Below are positions 5,974 through 8,728 of a stretch of DNA of 8,728 nt, one piece after another. The DNA is from an uncultured Nitrospinaceae bacterium (lineage in GTDB: Bacteria > Nitrospinota > Nitrospinia > Nitrospinales > VA-1): the NCBI GenBank assembly GCA_913043155.1, contig CAJWLY010000056.1, positions 1 through 8,728 on the forward strand, read 5' to 3'. How positions within the stretch are numbered: position 1 is the stretch's first letter; each line of letters starts with the position of its first letter. The notes under the pieces are model-generated. The model had not been told where the DNA came from and ran no database searches. It worked only from the letters and a program-made list of their open reading frames with translations. Made by a program: the position numbers and the translations under genes.

Positions 5974-7740
5974 ATGCCAAAGCTGAAAAAAACTGTTGAC
6001 AGCGTTGAAATCAACCGATTGATCACTGAAGGGAAGGAAAGGGGCTACCTGACCTACGGGGAGATCAACGACGCGTTGCCTCCTAATGTCGTGGAACCAG
6101 GGCAAATTGACGACTTGGTACATCTGTTCGGAGAAAACAAAATCCATATTGTGGACTCGGTCACGAAAGGGGAGAAGCTCATCGCCGACCAGGAAGAAAC
6201 ACAGACAGCAAAAGGCGTCTCCGGCGCTAAAGCATCATCGACCAATCGCGGTGAAAATATTTCAATAGATGACCCGGTTCGCATGTACCTGCGTGAAATG
6301 GGGACCATCTCCCTGCTCACCCGTGAAGGTGAAGTGCAAATCGCAAAAAAAATCGAGGCCGGGGAAAATGAGGTGCTTTCGGCTGTGGCCAACTGCCCGA
6401 TCACCATCAGTGAAATCGCTGCCCTTGGCGCCCAAGCCAAAAATGGAACGCTGAGTGTATTCGATATCGTTCATACCACTGAACCCGAAGAAAAAAAACA
6501 GGAACTGGAAAAATCTGAAACGAAAATTTTTCTAAAAAACTTTAGGTATCTTAAGTTGCAGGAGCAGAGACTCCGAAAAATCCAAAAACGCCTTACCTTG
6601 AAGCTGACAGAGAAAATGCGCTCAAAACTCGAAAAAGAGGAAACCACTCAAAGAAAAATCCTGGAAGAGTCCACTCGAAAAACCAACCTAAACTCCGATG
6701 TCACGGACAAAATTATCGAAAAAATCTATGAAAGTGCTGCGGCGGTTCGTTCGGCGGGAAAACAGGAACGGGATCTCGAACGGGAGTGGGGAATGACACT
6801 GGCGGAGGTTAGAAGACAAGCCAAGAACTGGTCCAAACAAAAAAGCGTTAAACTCCCACGCGGGAAAACCGTAACTCGCACACAGTATGACCGTTACTTA
6901 AATCAGTTCCAGCCCGGACGCAGAAAAATAAAGAAAATCGAAAAGGAAACCAATACACCTAAAGAGCAGCTGCTCGCAACGGTTCGTTCCATTGCCCGCG
7001 GGCGTGTCAAGAACAAAGCCGCTAAGAGAGAGTTAGCTGAGGCCAACCTCAGGCTGGTGGTCAGTATCGCCAAAAAATACACTAACCGAGGCCTGCAATT
7101 CCTCGACCTAATCCAAGAAGGCAACATCGGACTCATGAAGGCTGTGGATAAATTTGAATACCAGCGAGGATATAAGTTCAGCACCTATGCCACTTGGTGG
7201 ATCCGCCAGGCTATCACCCGGGCCATTGCCGACCAAGCGCGGACCATCCGCATTCCCGTCCATATGATCGAAACAATCAACAAACTGATCCGCATATCTC
7301 GACACTTGGTTCAGGAGCTCGGGCGCGAACCCACACCTGATGAAATCGCCAAGAAAATGAACCTGCCAGTGGATAAAGTCCGCAAGGTTCTTAAAATCGC
7401 CAAAGAACCAATCTCGCTTGAAACACCCATCGGCGAGGAAGAAAACAGTCACCTCGGCGATTTCATCGAAGACAAAAAAATTCTGTCCCCAATCGACTCC
7501 GTGGTCAAAAAGAACCTGAAGGAACAGACTTTAAAAGTTTTGTCGACGCTCGCTTGTAGAGAAGAAAAAGTTCTCCGCAAACGGTTTGGTATTGGGCTTG
7601 ACTCCGAACACACGCTGGAAGAAGTTGGACAGGATTTCTCCGTAACCCGCGAGCGCATCCGACAAATCGAAGCTAAGGCATTGCGCAAGCTCAGACATCC
7701 CAGCCGCAGTAAAAAGCTTCGTAGTTTCGTAGAAGGTTGA
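5974..7740 (+). CDS. rpoD: Primary RNA polymerase sigma factor RpoD (sigma-70)
   Basis: This 588-residue sigma factor directs core RNA polymerase to housekeeping promoters. Region 1.1 is at the N terminus (GKERGYLTYGEINDALP, 20-36). Region 1.2 is DPVRMYLREMGTISLLTREGE (100-120, read in two parts). A long, strongly basic non-conserved region spans about 125-345. Region 2 follows, with AKRELAEANLRLVVSIAKKY (350-369), DLIQEGNIGLMKAVDKFEY (378-396) and the -10 melting helix FSTYATWWIRQAI (402-414). Region 3 includes SLETPIGEEENSHLGDFIED (481-500). Region 4.2, the -35-binding helix-turn-helix, is TLEEVGQDFSVTRERIRQIE (547-566), ending in KALRKLRHPSRSK. All regions are intact and there is no frameshift. 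It shares the transcript with dnaG, and a tRNA begins 9 nt after its stop. Confidence 0.98.
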   Translation: MPKLKKTVDSVEINRLITEGKERGYLTYGEINDALPPNVVEPGQIDDLVHLFGENKIHIVDSVTKGEKLIADQEETQTAKGVSGAKASSTNRGENISIDDPVRMYLREMGTISLLTREGEVQIAKKIEAGENEVLSAVANCPITISEIAALGAQAKNGTLSVFDIVHTTEPEEKKQELEKSETKIFLKNFRYLKLQEQRLRKIQKRLTLKLTEKMRSKLEKEETTQRKILEESTRKTNLNSDVTDKIIEKIYESAAAVRSAGKQERDLEREWGMTLAEVRRQAKNWSKQKSVKLPRGKTVTRTQYDRYLNQFQPGRRKIKKIEKETNTPKEQLLATVRSIARGRVKNKAAKRELAEANLRLVVSIAKKYTNRGLQFLDLIQEGNIGLMKAVDKFEYQRGYKFSTYATWWIRQAITRAIADQARTIRIPVHMIETINKLIRISRHLVQELGREPTPDEIAKKMNLPVDKVRKVLKIAKEPISLETPIGEEENSHLGDFIEDKKILSPIDSVVKKNLKEQTLKVLSTLACREEKVLRKRFGIGLDSEHTLEEVGQDFSVTRERIRQIEAKALRKLRHPSRSKKLRSFVEG

Positions 7741-7749
7741 AACACTCTG

Positions 7750-7822
7750 GGGCCCATAGCTCAGTTGGTAGAGCCCCCGGCTCATAACCGGATGGTCGGA
7801 GGTTCGAATCCTCCTGGGCCCA
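7750..7822 (+). tRNA. tRNA with CAU anticodon (Ile2 with lysidine, or elongator Met)
   Basis: It folds as a complete cloverleaf. The acceptor GGGCCCA/TGGGCCC pairs 7750-7756 with 7815-7821. The D arm is GCTC/GAGC with an AGTTGGTA loop, the anticodon loop is CTCATAA (CAT at 7783-7785), and the T arm is GGAGG-TTCGAAT-CCTCC (7798-7814). The discriminator is A7822. A G1-C72 pair rules out initiator tRNA. The C4-G69 and C5-G68 pairs match those used by E. coli TilS to choose tRNA-Ile2, so Ile2 is slightly favoured, but elongator Met cannot be excluded. CCA is not encoded (CTA follows at 7823-7825), so a CCA-adding enzyme is needed. The top pair of the anticodon stem is a C-A mismatch (7776 with 7792). 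No promoter fits in the 9 nt after rpoD, so it probably matures from the rpoD message. Confidence 0.95.
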
Positions 7823-7867
7823 CTAAACTTTACAAGGATTAATAACTTTTACCGCAGATTCTTTTTT

Positions 7868-7897
7868 TTGTGTTAACGGGTTTTGAACTGGTAGAAT
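7868..7897 (+). promoter_or_regulatory. Extended -10 promoter for the 116-residue gene
   Basis: TGGTAGAAT (7889-7897) is an extended -10 element (TG, one base, then TAGAAT, five of six consensus). An imperfect -35 TTGTGT (7868-7873) lies 18 nt upstream. The expected start near 7904 leaves a leader of about 50 nt. An eight-T run (7862-7869) just upstream may mark the end of the tRNA transcript, but no GC-rich hairpin precedes it. Confidence 0.5.
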
Positions 7898-7955
7898 TTT
7901 TCAGAGTCACCGGATTTATCAGCGGTTTAATGTAACTACTCTCGAGGAAAGCTTA

Positions 7956-8306
7956 ATGAAATCTCTAGCCACGATCACTGAGAAAGACATCGAAACCATT
8001 AAAATGGCTTTGAATGATGCTATCTCTGACATGAATACGGAGCTAAAGGGAAACCTGACAGAGAAACAACAGGTAGGTATTCTGGAGTATAAAAACAAAT
8101 ACGCGCGAGTATTCGGCAAACTTCGCCAAAACGCTTCCATCTACTCGTTAAGCGAAGTGGAGCTCGATCTCACTGCAGGTGGGCTGAACGATGCCATTCA
8201 GTTGATCGAGGAAAATTTAACCGACGACCTAAGCGAAGCAGAAAAGAACGAGATTCTGCATTATAAAAATGACTGTGCCCGACTAGTCGAACTCTTGGCT
8301 GGATGA
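7956..8306 (+). CDS. Hypothetical 116-residue protein made of two tandem helical repeats
   Basis: I do not recognise this family. The start is well supported: ATG at 7956 with GAGGA (7944-7948) 7 nt upstream. There is no signal peptide or membrane segment; the sequence is charged, Leu/Glu/Lys-rich and probably all-helical and cytoplasmic. Its main property is an internal duplication with a period of 58 residues, exactly half its length. ALNDAI (18-23) aligns with GLNDAI (76-81), and ILEYKNKYAR (42-51) aligns with ILHYKNDCAR (100-109), without gaps. Seventeen of 49 aligned positions (8-56 against 66-114) are identical. The single Cys is C107, in the second copy. The gene appears monocistronic, with its own promoter, next to converging genes. 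No role can be assigned; a helical-bundle binding or scaffold protein is one guess. Confidence 0.85.
   Translation: MKSLATITEKDIETIKMALNDAISDMNTELKGNLTEKQQVGILEYKNKYARVFGKLRQNASIYSLSEVELDLTAGGLNDAIQLIEENLTDDLSEAEKNEILHYKNDCARLVELLAG
7977..8123 (+). repeat. First copy of the duplicated module (residues 8-56)
   Basis: This is the first half of the internal duplication in the 116-residue protein. The core positions are LNDAI, L30, L34, E36, then IL-YKN and AR. At the DNA level ATTCTG (8079-8084) and TATAAAAA (8088-8095) recur exactly 174 bp later. The pattern looks like two helices joined at the T/S-E turn. Confidence 0.8.
8151..8297 (+). repeat. Second copy of the duplicated module (residues 66-114)
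   Basis: This is the second half of the duplication, aligned without gaps at an offset of 58 codons. ATTCTG (8253-8258) and TATAAAAA (8262-8269) repeat the first-copy DNA. This copy is more acidic in the middle (ENLTDDLSEAEKNE) than the first (TELKGNLTEKQQVG), which suggests that the two halves have diverged in surface properties. Confidence 0.8.
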
Positions 8307-8318
8307 TTTCTTGAACAG

Positions 8319-8327
8319 CCCCCCCCC
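8319..8327. other. Run of nine C between convergent genes
   Basis: Nine consecutive C lie 13 nt after the stop of the 116-residue gene, in the 69-bp gap before the end of the opposing gene. The run is outside coding sequence, so a length change would not alter a protein. It may be a replication-slippage site or a place where read-based assembly is less certain. Confidence 0.7.
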
Positions 8328-8375
8328 ACACTAAGACGTTTCCTGCCCCACGACCGAAGTAGCCTACTCCATCCG

Positions 8376-8600
8376 TTAAAAAAAATTAACGTAATAGCCA
8401 TATAAAAACATCCAGCCAGTGATTCCCGTGCCGGCAATCATGCTTAACACCCAAGCCTTTTTACTATCCCGCCTGAGATTATTCGTGTCCTTATGCATGA
8501 GGGCGGAATGAACCAGCATACCCATAGAGAATGAAATGCCGAGAAAGGACAGCGCCAGAACAACCATCATGAACGGTGAAAATTCTAGTTCCGTCCTCAT
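8376..8600 (-). CDS. Hypothetical small membrane protein, two transmembrane helices
   Basis: This 74-residue protein is of a family I do not recognise. Two hydrophobic helices are visible, about residues 9-35 (PFMMVVLALSFLGISFSMGM then LVHSALM) and 49-71 (AWVLSMIAGTGITGWMFLYG). They are joined by the basic loop HKDTNNLRRDSKK, which the positive-inside rule places in the cytoplasm, with both ends outside. The start ATG (8600-8598) has GGAG (complement of 8608-8611) 7 nt upstream, within a G-rich stretch, and overlaps the stop of the preceding minus-strand frame as ATGA. These signals support a real, translationally coupled gene. The stop lies in a CGTTAA-A6-TTAACG palindrome (8374-8391). It converges on the 116-residue gene. 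Confidence 0.75.
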   Translation of the reverse strand: MRTELEFSPFMMVVLALSFLGISFSMGMLVHSALMHKDTNNLRRDSKKAWVLSMIAGTGITGWMFLYGYYVNFF

Positions 8601-8728
8601 TTCAGTTCTCCCCCTTGGAGAATAAATCCGGACTGCGCAATCCCCAGAATCTCAAGAAGCTTAGCCAACCCAGTCACTGAACCCAAAAGCACAACTAAAA
8701 GAACCAGAACCTTACAGAAAACAACGAA
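8597..8728 (-). CDS. C-terminal part of a hypothetical membrane protein (truncated by window edge)
   Basis: On the minus strand the frame from base 8728 is open for 43 codons and stops with TGA at 8599-8597, overlapping the ATG of the next gene by ATGA. The other two minus frames hit stops within 11 codons. The translation begins with a hydrophobic stretch (FVVFCKVLVLLVVLLGSV), continues TGLAKLLEILGIAQ and ends SGFILQGGELK, which looks like one membrane helix and a short tail. The last codons contain the SD of the downstream gene. The overlap and the shared membrane character suggest a coupled pair, but the length is short and the family is unknown. Confidence 0.5.
   Translation of the reverse strand, partial: FVVFCKVLVLLVVLLGSVTGLAKLLEILGIAQSGFILQGGELK

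Noticed and set aside
7557..7562. Residues Ala-Cys-Arg in RpoD region 4.1, where Thr-Pro-Arg or Thr-Ala-Arg is common
   Set aside because: This position varies among primary sigma factors (Ser-Glu-Arg in Thermus), so it is not evidence of altered function.
8374..8391. CGTTAA-A6-TTAACG as a bidirectional terminator
   Set aside because: The stem is AT-rich and its position within the stop codon of the minus-strand gene makes it weak; it is noted only as a palindrome.

Overview
This is a chromosomal housekeeping segment of a Gram-negative-type bacterium. The base composition looks balanced by eye (not counted), and Shine-Dalgarno (SD) sites precede most genes. The gene set (groES-groEL; yqeY-dnaG-rpoD followed directly by a CAU-anticodon tRNA) and the protein style suggest a deltaproteobacterial or Nitrospinota-like lineage. 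That placement is a low-confidence inference. No mobile element, CRISPR array, phage gene or clear sign of horizontal transfer was seen.

Layout. Positions 1-1923 hold the end of groES, complete groEL with its Gly-Gly-Met tail, and a textbook intrinsic terminator. A stand-alone gene at 2023-3204 encodes a DUF1343/GH171 protein (NamZ-type exo-N-acetylmuramidase) without a signal peptide, probably for turnover of peptidoglycan fragments. After a 348-base gap comes a near-consensus sigma-70 promoter (3498-3526). It drives a macromolecular-synthesis operon: yqeY (GatB/YqeY family), dnaG (primase), rpoD (primary sigma factor) and, only 9 nt beyond the rpoD stop, the tRNA. rpsU, the usual first gene of this operon in enterobacteria, is absent. 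A strong hairpin and a forced TTG start precede dnaG, which suggests primase output is held down relative to its neighbours.

The right end is the least familiar part. A monocistronic gene with its own extended -10 promoter encodes a 116-residue protein that is essentially two tandem copies of one 58-residue helical module; I do not recognise the family. Facing it on the minus strand is a two-gene set of small membrane proteins, coupled by an ATGA stop/start overlap, whose upstream member runs off the window.

Most of the window is conserved core machinery. I do not see a complete new system. The points most worth following are the duplicated 116-residue protein, the hairpin plus TTG arrangement before dnaG, the tRNA fused to the rpoD transcript, and the small membrane operon.
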